NCBI GenBank assembly: GCA_945271295.1
Contig: CALYPG010000015.1
Location: 1-59,973 of the forward strand
Reading direction: 5' to 3'
Origin: an uncultured Gilliamella sp.
GTDB lineage: Bacteria; Pseudomonadota; Gammaproteobacteria; Enterobacterales; Orbaceae
Length of the DNA stretch: 59,973 nucleotides
This document shows, one piece after another, positions 9,475-18,683 of the stretch. The notes under the pieces are model-generated. The model did no database searches, had not been told where the DNA came from, and was given only the letters and a program-made list of their open reading frames with translations. The number at the start of each line of letters is the position of its first letter. The first letter of the stretch is position 1. Made by a program: the position numbers and the translations under genes.

Positions 9475-10205
9475 CCCCCAATTATTACAATGACCGTGTC
9501 TGTTTAAATGTTTTGGCCAATTCAATAGCTAATGCAAAAGCAATTTATGAAGCGGCACAAACCCACGTGGTGGTTGGTATTTTATCAAAAAACTACCCAG
9601 ATAATAGTTCAGCGATTGCAGATATGAAAAAATATGCATTAGCAATAGATAATGCAATATCAGTAGGTTTGGGTGCAGGTGACCCGAATCAGTCCACGAT
9701 GGTATCAGAAATTTCAGCGGAACTGCAACCGCAGCATATTAACCAAGTTTTTACCGGCGTTGCTACAAGCAGGGCACTTTTGGGACAAAAAGAAACGGTT
9801 ATTAACGGACTGGTATCTCCGACAGGAAAAGTTGGTTTAGTTAATATTGCAACCGGGCCATTAAGCTCTCAATCTGCTGCTGCAATAGTACCGGTTGAGA
9901 CAGCCATTGCTTTATTAAAAGACATGGGTGGCAGTTCGATAAAATATTTTCCAATGGGCGGATTAAAACATCAAAATGAATTTGAATATGTAGCCAGATG
10001 CTGTGCAGAAAATAATTTTTATCTTGAACCCACAAGGGGAATAGATTTAGACAACTATGGCGCTATTTTGAAAATTGCATTAGATGCAGGGGTGAAAAAA
10101 ATCATTCCACATATTTATAGTTCGATTATTGATAAAGCATCGGGGGCAACTAAGATTAATGACGTAATTACTTTATTGAGCATTACAAAAAAATTAATTT
10201 CATAG
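9465..10205 (+). CDS. dgaF: 2-keto-3-deoxygluconate-6-phosphate aldolase (DgaF type)
   Basis: It is predicted to split KDGP into pyruvate and glyceraldehyde-3-phosphate. It has 246 residues and belongs to the DgaF aldolase family, which is distinct in sequence from Eda. Family segments are SVGLGAGDPNQ near residue 64 and SSIKYFPMGGLKH near 157, where a lysine could form the Schiff base. AAGGAG lies before the ATG inside dgaE, which it overlaps. KDGP is the same compound as the KDPG made by Edd, so this enzyme could serve both gntK-edd and dga routes. Confidence 0.85.
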   Translation: MQLTPNYYNDRVCLNVLANSIANAKAIYEAAQTHVVVGILSKNYPDNSSAIADMKKYALAIDNAISVGLGAGDPNQSTMVSEISAELQPQHINQVFTGVATSRALLGQKETVINGLVSPTGKVGLVNIATGPLSSQSAAAIVPVETAIALLKDMGGSSIKYFPMGGLKHQNEFEYVARCCAENNFYLEPTRGIDLDNYGAILKIALDAGVKKIIPHIYSSIIDKASGATKINDVITLLSITKKLIS

Positions 10206-10419
10206 TAAATGGTAATCACTATTTTTATTACTTACTCTGCTTCAATTTCTGAAAGTAATTCAAGTTTATTAATATTCAATTAGCAGTAATAATTATCAAA
10301 GTTCGAATAAATAAATGTCATAATTTTATACAGCTAAGTTTGATAAGACATATTCCCTATTGCAATAAATCAAGGTATTATGTCGAAAATCTAGTCGGCT
10401 TAATATAGAGTTACTTTCT

Positions 10420-12327
10420 GTGGAACAATCGTCATCAGGGGATAGTTTGGTGTCATCGATTATAGCGATTTTGCCTAATTATGTTATTGAGAATCATCCT
10501 CTCATTATTGTCTGCATATTATTATTAATTGCAATTGTGCTATTTTCATTCAGTAAGTTAAGAATGGATATTATTGCCTTGCTAACAATTATGGCAATTA
10601 CTATTACAGGTATTTTAACGCCATCAGAAGCATTAGCTGGGTTTAGTGACCCCAATATTGTTTTAATTGCATTATTATTTATTATTGGTGAAAGTCTGGT
10701 TAGGACGGGTATTTCATATAAGATGAGCGAATATATATTGAAAATAGCCGGTAAAAATGATATTCGCATTATTATTTATATCATGTTAGGTGTTGCTTTG
10801 CTCGGTTCGATAATGAGTTCAACCGGTGTAGTAGCGATTTTCATACCTGTTGCCATTAGTATCGCAAACCATACAGGTATTCATATCAAAAAATTGATGA
10901 TGCCACTTTGTATTGCGGCATTAATTAGCGGTATGATGACGTTGGTTGCGACAGCACCTAATCTTGTTGTCAATAGTGAACTTGACCGTTCTGGGTTAAC
11001 CGAATTTAAATTTTTCTCCATTACTCCAATTGGTTTGTGCGTATTAGTTGTTGGAATTATTTATTGTATCCTTACTCGCAATTGGTTACTTACCGCTGAG
11101 CAATTAACACCAACAAATTCACAACCTAAAAGACGAAAAATCACAGATTTAATTCGAGATTATAAATTAATTGGACGCGCGCACCGAGCACAAATACTCG
11201 CCGGATCACCATTTGTTGGACGAACCATAGACGGATTACATTTACGAAGTGATCATGGCGTGAATGTGATTGGTATTGAGCGTTGGCGTAAATTTCATAA
11301 AGTCTTAATCCCAGTTAATGGCTCAACTGAATTTCGTGAGAATGATATCTTATTACTTGATATGTCTCACTCTGAAGCTGATTATCGTACTTTCTTAACC
11401 ACCAATAATCTTGAACCGAAAATTTTACGCGGTGAATATTTTTCTGAGAAAGTCAAAGAAGTTGGTATGGCAGAAGTTGCGCTTTTACCAGAATCAACTC
11501 TATGTGGCAAAACATTAAATGAAATAGATTTTAGAAGTAAGTATTTTTTAACCGTAATTGGTATTTGGCGCAATCATGCACCTGTGGAAACCAATAACTT
11601 ATTCCAGGAACGATTAGAAATGAGCGACACACTACTCGTGTGTGGTAACTGGGGTTCAATTCAAAAATTACAGACACGAACAAATGATTTTGTAGTATTG
11701 GATTTTCCTTCAGATATAGATGATGTTGCTCCTGCGGGTTCTCAAGCTTATGCAGCATTAATTAATCTTGCTATTATGATTATACTAATGGTAACAGGTA
11801 TTGTGCCTAATGTAGTTGCTGCGCTTATTGCATGTTTATTAATGGGGGCAACGCGATGTATAGATATGAATAGTGCATATAAATCGATACATTGGCCATC
11901 TTTAATTTTAATTATTGGTATGATGCCTTTTGCACTAGCACTAAGTAAAACGGGTGGTATTTCACTCATATCTGATTGGCTTGAAATACATTTAAAATCT
12001 TATGGCCCATATATAGTACTAACATTTATATTTTTGCTGTGTTCAACCGTTGGGTTATTTATATCAAACACTGCTACGGCTATTTTGATAGCACCGATTG
12101 CCATTGATTTAGCAATAAAATTTGGTTATTCACCTTATCCCTTTGCAATGACAGTTGCAATTGCGACATCGGCATCATTTATTACCCCAGTATCATCACC
12201 AGTAAAAACCATGGTTGTTGCACCAGGCGGGTATAGTTTTGGAGATTTTGTAAAAATTGGCGTACCATTAACCTTTGTGGTTATGGCGGTTGATATTGCG
12301 ATAGTTCCGGTATTCTTTCCTTTTTAA
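10420..12327 (+). CDS. SLC13/DASS-family permease with two RCK_C domains (YfbS-like)
   Basis: A 635-residue inner membrane transporter, probably for an anion. N-terminal membrane segments (about 20-210) and C-terminal ones (about 440-635) flank a soluble middle with two TrkA-C/RCK_C domains: one around ILAGSPFVGRTIDGL (about 260-320) and one around LLPESTLCGKTLNEIDF (about 348-410). The transport motifs MSSTGVVAIFIPVA and SNTATAILIAPIAIDL match the paired SNT-type sites of this family. The GTG start has only a weak ribosome binding site. E. coli YfbS has the same layout. The substrate cannot be read from sequence; the location just after dga might hint at an organic acid, but that is weak. 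Confidence 0.75.
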   Translation: MEQSSSGDSLVSSIIAILPNYVIENHPLIIVCILLLIAIVLFSFSKLRMDIIALLTIMAITITGILTPSEALAGFSDPNIVLIALLFIIGESLVRTGISYKMSEYILKIAGKNDIRIIIYIMLGVALLGSIMSSTGVVAIFIPVAISIANHTGIHIKKLMMPLCIAALISGMMTLVATAPNLVVNSELDRSGLTEFKFFSITPIGLCVLVVGIIYCILTRNWLLTAEQLTPTNSQPKRRKITDLIRDYKLIGRAHRAQILAGSPFVGRTIDGLHLRSDHGVNVIGIERWRKFHKVLIPVNGSTEFRENDILLLDMSHSEADYRTFLTTNNLEPKILRGEYFSEKVKEVGMAEVALLPESTLCGKTLNEIDFRSKYFLTVIGIWRNHAPVETNNLFQERLEMSDTLLVCGNWGSIQKLQTRTNDFVVLDFPSDIDDVAPAGSQAYAALINLAIMIILMVTGIVPNVVAALIACLLMGATRCIDMNSAYKSIHWPSLILIIGMMPFALALSKTGGISLISDWLEIHLKSYGPYIVLTFIFLLCSTVGLFISNTATAILIAPIAIDLAIKFGYSPYPFAMTVAIATSASFITPVSSPVKTMVVAPGGYSFGDFVKIGVPLTFVVMAVDIAIVPVFFPF

Positions 12328-12471
12328 AAATTAACACTTTGTTATTGTAAGTAAATTATACACTTGATACTATAATAACTTTTTTAAAACAGATTAATAT
12401 CAATTAGGTTGATATTAATGATAGATAGTAAAAAATTATATTTTATAAATTTAAGGAATAGGAAAAATAAA

Positions 12472-12774
12472 ATGGGTAGTTTATTACAATGTATTGTCGC
12501 TTTGGGTTTATTAATAGCTTTATTTTCATTTATAGGTTTTTTGTTAATTCAGGTAGCTAAACTAAAAAGCAAATCAATTATCAATCAAATCAACTCTGGA
12601 AAAATGAGTGATGCTAAATTAACACGTCAATATAATAATTTCAAAAAATGGAAAGATAATAAATTAATAGCAATTCTCATGGCAGGCATTGCATTTAAAT
12701 TATATATTAAAATGCAAAATATGTTATTTGATGCTTATAAAGAAGGCATGATTAAACGAAACCTTCCTTTATAG
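12472..12774 (+). CDS. Small membrane-anchored protein of unknown function
   Basis: I do not recognise this gene. From the ATG at 12472, nine bases after AAGGAATAGG, it encodes 100 residues: a membrane segment at about 3-24 (LLQCIVALGLLIALFSFIGF) and a lysine-rich cytoplasmic tail with a second weakly hydrophobic stretch (IAILMAGIAFKLYIK). A 21-codon upstream extension exists but has no ribosome binding site. A strong terminator follows, so it is probably the end of its own short transcript. Confidence 0.6.
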   Translation: MGSLLQCIVALGLLIALFSFIGFLLIQVAKLKSKSIINQINSGKMSDAKLTRQYNNFKKWKDNKLIAILMAGIAFKLYIKMQNMLFDAYKEGMIKRNLPL

Positions 12775-12800
12775 CTTTTCCAACTCTCTAGATAGTGAAA

Positions 12801-12835
12801 AAAGGCGTTATTAATTACAGATAACGCCTTTTTGA
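12801..12835 (+). terminator. Rho-independent terminator
   Basis: An 11-bp stem (AAAGGCGTTAT / ATAACGCCTTT) encloses a 9-base loop and is followed by T residues. Because A residues also precede it, it could work on both strands. It separates the small membrane protein gene from fmt. Confidence 0.88.
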
Positions 12836-12902
12836 TTAAAGATCATAACCAAAATATCAAGTATAATATCCCCTAATTTTTCAATTATGGATAACAATAT
12901 TG

Positions 12903-13865
12903 ATGTTAAATCCAACTAAACCATTAAATATTATTTTTGCCGGAACGCCTGACTTTGCAGCAACACATTTACAAGCATTAATTAATAGCGAACATAATGT
13001 CATTGCAGTTTTTACTCAACCGGATCGTCCGGCTGGTCGGGGTAACAAGCTGACAGCAAGCCCTGTAAAACAATTAGCAATTGAAAATAATTTGCCTGTC
13101 TATCAACCTGATAGTTTAAAAAAAGAAGAAAATCAAAAAATCATCTCAGCATTGAATGCTGACATTATGATTGTTGTTGCTTATGGTTTAATTTTACCTC
13201 AGGCGGTACTTGATATGCCAAAATTAGGTTGTTTGAATGTGCATGGTTCATTATTACCGCGTTGGCGTGGTGCAGCACCTATTCAACGCGCCTGTTGGGC
13301 TGGTGATACGCAAACTGGTATCACAATCATGCAAATGGATGCTGGGCTAGATACGGGTGACATGCTATACAAACTTAGTTGCCCGATAGAACCAACGGAT
13401 ACTAGTGCGTCACTGTATGAAAAATTAGCCAAATTAGGGCCTCAAGGTTTACTTGAAACATTAACATTAATCAATCAAGGTAAAATTAAACCGGAAAAAC
13501 AAGATGAAAAACAAGTCACTTACGCAGAAAAGCTATCTAAACAAGAAGCAAAATTAGACTGGAATTTACCAGCTGTACAACTTGAACGATGTATTCGTGC
13601 TTTTAATCCATGGCCGGTGAGCTTTTTTGAAGTAAACGGAGAGATTATTAAAGTATGGCAAGCTCAAGTGATAGCTACTGAGCATAACAAACCAGCTGGC
13701 ACCATACTACAATCTGATAAAAAAGGCATTTGCATTGCTACAAGTAAAGATGCTTTGAATATCACTCTTTTACAACCTGCGGGTAAAAAAACAATGCCCG
13801 CACAAGATTTTTTAAATTCTCGCAAAGCATGGTTTGCTGTCGGTCAAAAACTGAGCATTGAATAA
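12903..13865 (+). CDS. fmt: Methionyl-tRNA formyltransferase
   Basis: It formylates initiator Met-tRNA using 10-formyltetrahydrofolate. The 320 residues match the E. coli length closely. Seen: [11 protein letters not shown] at 10-20, the folate-binding [13 protein letters not shown] at 114-126, and catalytic residues Asn112, His114 and Asp150 at positions equivalent to E. coli 108/110/146. The start could be TTG at 12900 or ATG at 12903; ATG is preferred, eight bases after GGATAA. def, the usual upstream partner, is absent here, so fmt stands alone between a terminator and a long non-coding gap. Confidence 0.96.
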   Translation: MLNPTKPLNIIFAGTPDFAATHLQALINSEHNVIAVFTQPDRPAGRGNKLTASPVKQLAIENNLPVYQPDSLKKEENQKIISALNADIMIVVAYGLILPQAVLDMPKLGCLNVHGSLLPRWRGAAPIQRACWAGDTQTGITIMQMDAGLDTGDMLYKLSCPIEPTDTSASLYEKLAKLGPQGLLETLTLINQGKIKPEKQDEKQVTYAEKLSKQEAKLDWNLPAVQLERCIRAFNPWPVSFFEVNGEIIKVWQAQVIATEHNKPAGTILQSDKKGICIATSKDALNITLLQPAGKKTMPAQDFLNSRKAWFAVGQKLSIE

Positions 13866-14230
13866 AATTAATTAGAAATGATTAATCGGTAAAGCTAATT
13901 TCAATTAAATTTGATTACAAAAAATTTGTAGTCAAATTTATAGTGCATATCTATTCCATTCAATAAAATATAATAATATTTCTTCACTATATTTTTTTGT
14001 TTTCTACCAATATTTATTCATTGGAAAAATCACATTAAAATTAACGATGATTAACGTTCAAAAGTTTGACAAAATTAAAACCTATTTCTAATTTGCAAAA
14101 GATATTACGCAATTTAAACCAATTTATCTAACCATTTAAAATATCTTCTCTAACTCACTAACAAAAATTTATAGTTAAAATTCATAAAAAAGCTAAAACA
14201 AATCATAAATATTCCATAATTAAAATTTAA

Positions 14231-14259
14231 TTGACTTCATTGATAATAAGAATAATAAT
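14231..14259 (+). promoter_or_regulatory. Promoter with overlapping Fur-like site
   Basis: The 435-base gap from 13866 to 14300 is very AT-rich and shows only this. TTGACT at 14231-14236 and AATAAT at 14254-14259 (17-bp spacer) form a credible sigma-70 promoter. The spacer and -10 read GATAAT-AAGAAT-AATAAT (14242-14259), three hexamers in the Fur pattern (GATAAT repeats). This suggests that the receptor and import genes downstream are iron-regulated. Confidence 0.55.
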
Positions 14260-14300
14260 CGTTTGCGTTATCATTTAGTAATGGATTATTATGAAATATC

Positions 14301-16841
14301 ATGCGTAGATTTTATTTATTATTATTTATTTTGTTGTTGCCAATTTATTCACAAGCAACAACTCAAACTGAAGAAAAAGATGAAAATAAAAAAAAGGTAT
14401 CAATTGACAAAAAAGACGAAAGCAATGAAAAAAATACTAAAAAAGATGTAATGCTAGTTAAAGCAACATTTAACCCTTCTCTTATTGCCTCCAACCCCGA
14501 AACCATAACTTCTGAAGATGTTCGCACCGGTACAGTAGGAAATGGTAATATAACAGATTTATTAAAAACATTACCCGCCATTCAAGTCTCAAATAGTAGT
14601 AACAACGGTAATCAGCAAGGTGAAATAAAACCATCAAAAATAACCATTCATGGAGCATCAAGTTACCAGAATAATTTTATGCTCGACGGTATTAGTTTCA
14701 ATAATGATATAGATCCTTCAAATCCTAGTGATGATCTTACTGAGACTAGAATTAACTCTGATGAACAAGGTCTATATATCGATAGTCGTTTAATTGATAA
14801 CGTAAAAGTCTATGACAAAAATATTCCTGTTGAATATGGTGGATTTACCGGTGGTGTAATTGATGTTACAAGTCGTCGGTGGAAACATTCGAATGGCGGG
14901 AGTGTTTACTATAATACTACTCGTTCAGCTTGGAATAAAATCCATACGGATAAACGCGTTGATTTTAGTACTCGTCAAAATACTTCAGGTCGCCCTAATC
15001 GTTTTCAACCTCACTATAAAAAAGAAAATTTTGGTGGTTGGTTTGAGGCCGGTATAAGTGATAATTTGGGGTTTGTTTTTTCAGCTACACATAAAGAATC
15101 TGAAATATCGTCTTATGCTTATCAAGGTGAATCAATTATTTTAGACCCTGATAACCAAATTCTACCTATTGAAGCAAACGGTGGACACAAAAATCAAAAA
15201 AGAGAAATAACCAATGTTTCTGGCAAGTTAAGTTGGTATATGACAGATAACACTTATTTAGATTGGTCGATAAACCATTCTAATTATAAAGACTACTCAT
15301 TTTCTTCAAATGTTGCTAGATCGGGATTTACAACTAACCATAATGGTATTGGTTCAACGCTACAATTGACTTCCCAACAAGATCTTGGTGATTTAGAACT
15401 GACAGGCGGTTATCAGGAATTAGAAGATAAACGCCGTAATAATCAAAAGTATTTTGTCGCTTATTACTATTATGACTTTATGGATAAAGATAATAACTTT
15501 GAAGTCAAATCTGGCGGGATGGGCGATCTTAAAACCAAACAAAAAAATACCAATTTAAAAGGTAAGTTCACTTTTACGCCATTTAATTGGTTTGACATAA
15601 TGCATCAACCTAAAACTGGTTTTGAATATACCAAAACTAAAGCCTCCTATATTCGTAACCGAGATTATTTTAGATATAACTATCAAGATTATAATGGCAT
15701 GTGGGGAGGGTGGATGATCAATGCCTTTAAAAAAGGGAAATATGATGCTGATTACCAAAATTATACACTCTATACAGATGATACGATGACTTATCATCGT
15801 TTAACTATACAACCAGGTATAAGGGTTGATTATGATGATTTTATCAAAAATTATAATCTCGCCCCTCGGGTGTCTGCTACTTATGACGTATTTGGTACAA
15901 AGCAAACCAGTTTAATTGCTGGTTATAATCGCTATTACGGGAGAACAATGATGAATTATGCCCTATATGGCGCCCAAAATGGTGGTTTGTATAATTGTTA
16001 TTCTTGTGAACCCGGCGATCAAATTGATGAAAATTGGAATAATAATAACGATTTTGAAGGTCTTAGCAATCTCTCCACGCCATACAGCGACGAAATTAAT
16101 CTTGGTATTGAACAAAAGATTTTAAATACTCTTTGGCGATTTGAATATGTGCATCGTAATGGTCGAGATGAAGTAGTAAGTAAACCTAAATACCCTAACT
16201 CTTCCGTACGAACATTTGATAATACAGGGAAAAGTGAACATAACAGTTTCGCAATCAGTGTGCGAACCTCTGAACCTTGGAAAATTAATATTACTGAAAA
16301 TACACTGAAAGCATCAATTATTTGGGAAAAAAATCGAAGTAATACACCTAAAACCGGTTATGCACATTATGATCCGGCAGGACGGCGGATTAATCCTAAT
16401 TATGTGTACTATAATGGTAAAGTCATTAAGGCTTCAAAGTTACCCGCAACTGATTTTAACCTTCCATTACGCTTTAATGTTGAATTTAAAACGGAGTTAC
16501 CCGATTATGGTGTTTCAGTTTATAACCAATTTCAATGGCATGGTAAACGTTATCAAGCAGTTAGATATGAAAGTAAATATGCTTTTGATGATGATAAAGG
16601 TCAATTAGCCCGTTATGATCGAGAAGACTTTGGCAGTACATTTCGTTGGGATGTCAAAATGTTATGGCGACCGACTTTTGTACCCGGTGCTAATATATCG
16701 TTAGAAATAAATAATTTATTAGATAAACACAATGTAATTGATCGTTACACCTATGGTGTTGATTCAAATGGTAAATCCATTAAATTGAATTCATATGATT
16801 TAGGACGTCAATTCTGGATGCAAGTTGGCTATGATTTCTAG
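14301..16841 (+). CDS. TonB-dependent outer membrane receptor (YddB/FusA-like)
   Basis: A ligand-gated outer membrane importer of 846 residues, ending in the aromatic beta-barrel signature YDF. It has a signal peptide (about 1-19, cut after SQA), then an unusual Lys/Asp/Glu-rich linker (20-48), a probable TonB box DVMLVKA at 49-55, a plug domain (about 65-200; MLDGISFNN, EYGGFTGGVIDVTSR) and a long barrel. It is followed by an SbmA-like ABC protein and an M16 protease, the same order as yddB-yddA-pqqL of E. coli. By analogy with Pectobacterium FusA the cargo may be a small iron-containing protein or peptide; this is inferred. An A8 tract (14388-14395) lies in the linker. Confidence 0.85.
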   Translation: MRRFYLLLFILLLPIYSQATTQTEEKDENKKKVSIDKKDESNEKNTKKDVMLVKATFNPSLIASNPETITSEDVRTGTVGNGNITDLLKTLPAIQVSNSSNNGNQQGEIKPSKITIHGASSYQNNFMLDGISFNNDIDPSNPSDDLTETRINSDEQGLYIDSRLIDNVKVYDKNIPVEYGGFTGGVIDVTSRRWKHSNGGSVYYNTTRSAWNKIHTDKRVDFSTRQNTSGRPNRFQPHYKKENFGGWFEAGISDNLGFVFSATHKESEISSYAYQGESIILDPDNQILPIEANGGHKNQKREITNVSGKLSWYMTDNTYLDWSINHSNYKDYSFSSNVARSGFTTNHNGIGSTLQLTSQQDLGDLELTGGYQELEDKRRNNQKYFVAYYYYDFMDKDNNFEVKSGGMGDLKTKQKNTNLKGKFTFTPFNWFDIMHQPKTGFEYTKTKASYIRNRDYFRYNYQDYNGMWGGWMINAFKKGKYDADYQNYTLYTDDTMTYHRLTIQPGIRVDYDDFIKNYNLAPRVSATYDVFGTKQTSLIAGYNRYYGRTMMNYALYGAQNGGLYNCYSCEPGDQIDENWNNNNDFEGLSNLSTPYSDEINLGIEQKILNTLWRFEYVHRNGRDEVVSKPKYPNSSVRTFDNTGKSEHNSFAISVRTSEPWKINITENTLKASIIWEKNRSNTPKTGYAHYDPAGRRINPNYVYYNGKVIKASKLPATDFNLPLRFNVEFKTELPDYGVSVYNQFQWHGKRYQAVRYESKYAFDDDKGQLARYDREDFGSTFRWDVKMLWRPTFVPGANISLEINNLLDKHNVIDRYTYGVDSNGKSIKLNSYDLGRQFWMQVGYDF

Positions 16842-16848
16842 TTTATAT

Positions 16849-16869
16849 TACCACCACTTTGTGGTGGTA
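16849..16869 (+). terminator. Hairpin between the receptor and ABC genes
   Basis: A perfect 9-bp stem (TACCACCAC / GTGGTGGTA) with a TTT loop starts 8 bases after the receptor stop and is followed by TTATTTTG. As a partial terminator it would make the receptor more abundant than the two downstream proteins; it could also simply protect the receptor mRNA. Confidence 0.65.
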
Positions 16870-16896
16870 TTATTTTGATAATTAAATACAAATAAC

Positions 16897-18558
16897 GTGA
16901 ATAAACTAAAACAATTTTATTTTTTAATCAGACCTTTTTGGCGATCATCGCAATCTATCATTGCTTGGCTCTTACTAATTGCCACCATCACTTTAAGTTT
17001 AATCTCAATTTGGTTCAATATTTTAATTAATGAATGGAATGGTCAATTTTTTAATGCACTACAAAAACTAGATAGCACAGCACTATATAATCTGCTATGG
17101 GAGTTTTTATTATTGATCGGTATCTTAATTTTATTAGTTGTTTATGCAGACTATTTGCGAAAAAAATTGTTAATTAAATGGCGAAATTGGATGACTGAAC
17201 AAATTACGCAAAAATGGTTAGCTAAAAATGGGCAGCATTACCATTTACAAATTAGAAAACTCGAACCTGATAATCCGGATCAACGTATAGCTGAAGATAT
17301 TCAGCTATTAATTTCACAATCTTTGAGTTTACTTATTTCATTTTTAACATCACTATTAACCTTTATATCGTTTTCTATGATTTTATGGAATTTATCTGGT
17401 TCAATTTCATTTTCCATTTTCGGCATAACCATAACTATTCCTGGCTATATGTTTTTTGTTTGTATTTTATACGTCGCTGTTGGCATATTACTAACTCATG
17501 TAATTGGTCGCAAATTGCATGGTATTAATATTGAAAAACAAAAGAATGAGGCTAATTATCGTAGTGCATTGATAAATTGCCGAGAAAATAGTGATACTAT
17601 TGCCGGACAACATGGCCAAGCTCAAGAACAAGCAAAATTACAAAATTATTTTTTAGCTATTATTCACAATTGGTATCAGTTGATAAAAAAAGAACGGAAT
17701 TTACTCTTCTTTGTTAATGGATTTAACCATCTATCCTCTTTAGCTCCAATATTTTTTGCTTTACCCAAATTTATTGCTAATGCAATTCAATTAGGTGGAT
17801 TAATGCAAATCCGTATGGCTTTTATTCAACTCAATAGTGCACTAAGCTGGTTTATTTTTTGCTATAAAGATATTGCAATATGGCAAGCAACAGTCACAAG
17901 ACTTTATAATTTTGTAATTTTGTTAGAAGAACCTATTGAGTCTAATGTCAAAAAGTGTGATGACAAATCCGAATTTCTATTAGATGTCACCAATTTGCAA
18001 GTAATGAGCGCTAATAATGCGCCATTAGTTTCATTTTCTTGTCAATTAAAAGCCGGGCAATCGATCATCATTGCAGGTGTTTCTGGTATTGGTAAATCAA
18101 CACTTTTAAAATGTTTAGCTGGATTTTGGCCCTATTTTTCTGGTTCTATTTATCGAACAGATAACTATATATGGATGCCACAAAACAATTATATTGGTTC
18201 AGGAAAACTTGCTGACCTAATCAGTTATCCAAAATCAGCAGAGAATTATAACCAAAGCCAACTTGAAGAAGCGTTGATATTTGCAGGATTAAATAAATTA
18301 GTTTTTGAACTTTTACACCATGATAATTGGGAAACGAGGTTGTCTGGAGGTGAAAAACAACGGCTATTGTTAGCTCGACTCTATCTTAATAAACCGGATT
18401 TATTATTACTTGATGAAATTACCTCAGGGTTGGATATTCAAAACGCCATAATTATGATAGATCGCTTAAAAGAGGCATTACCACATAGTGCAATTGTGTT
18501 TGTTTCTCATCAAAGTGAATTACAAAACCAAGTCAATGCAGTGATTAATATTAAATGA
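16897..18558 (+). CDS. yddA: SbmA/BacA-like ABC transporter, fused permease and ATPase (YddA/FusD-like)
   Basis: An inner membrane ABC protein of 553 residues. The N-terminal half (about 15-340) is an ABC_membrane_2 / SbmA-type permease with several membrane spans and the WRNWMTEQ segment. The C-terminal ATPase has Walker A GVSGIGKST (about 389-397), signature LSGGEKQR and Walker B LLLLDEITSGLD. The GTG start lacks a strong ribosome binding site. It lies between the receptor and the M16 protease, as in E. coli. It may take peptides released by the protease across the inner membrane, but direction and cargo are not shown by sequence. Confidence 0.85.
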   Translation: MNKLKQFYFLIRPFWRSSQSIIAWLLLIATITLSLISIWFNILINEWNGQFFNALQKLDSTALYNLLWEFLLLIGILILLVVYADYLRKKLLIKWRNWMTEQITQKWLAKNGQHYHLQIRKLEPDNPDQRIAEDIQLLISQSLSLLISFLTSLLTFISFSMILWNLSGSISFSIFGITITIPGYMFFVCILYVAVGILLTHVIGRKLHGINIEKQKNEANYRSALINCRENSDTIAGQHGQAQEQAKLQNYFLAIIHNWYQLIKKERNLLFFVNGFNHLSSLAPIFFALPKFIANAIQLGGLMQIRMAFIQLNSALSWFIFCYKDIAIWQATVTRLYNFVILLEEPIESNVKKCDDKSEFLLDVTNLQVMSANNAPLVSFSCQLKAGQSIIIAGVSGIGKSTLLKCLAGFWPYFSGSIYRTDNYIWMPQNNYIGSGKLADLISYPKSAENYNQSQLEEALIFAGLNKLVFELLHHDNWETRLSGGEKQRLLLARLYLNKPDLLLLDEITSGLDIQNAIIMIDRLKEALPHSAIVFVSHQSELQNQVNAVINIK

Positions 18559-18683
18559 CTTAGTAAACAATTTTAAAATTATTTTAAACATAAACAGATA
18601 TTTTAAAGGCCTTTTAAAAAGGGAAGTTATATGATTATGTTTGTACTAGCTTTGGTTAAAAAGTAATTTTTATAGGACAGCAA

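Noticed and set aside
18631-18666. 11-codon frame (MIMFVLALVKK) with GGGAAG upstream, before the M16 protease
   Set aside because: Too short to judge and without control-peptide features such as repeated regulatory codons. It could be a leader but is equally likely to be chance in AT-rich DNA.
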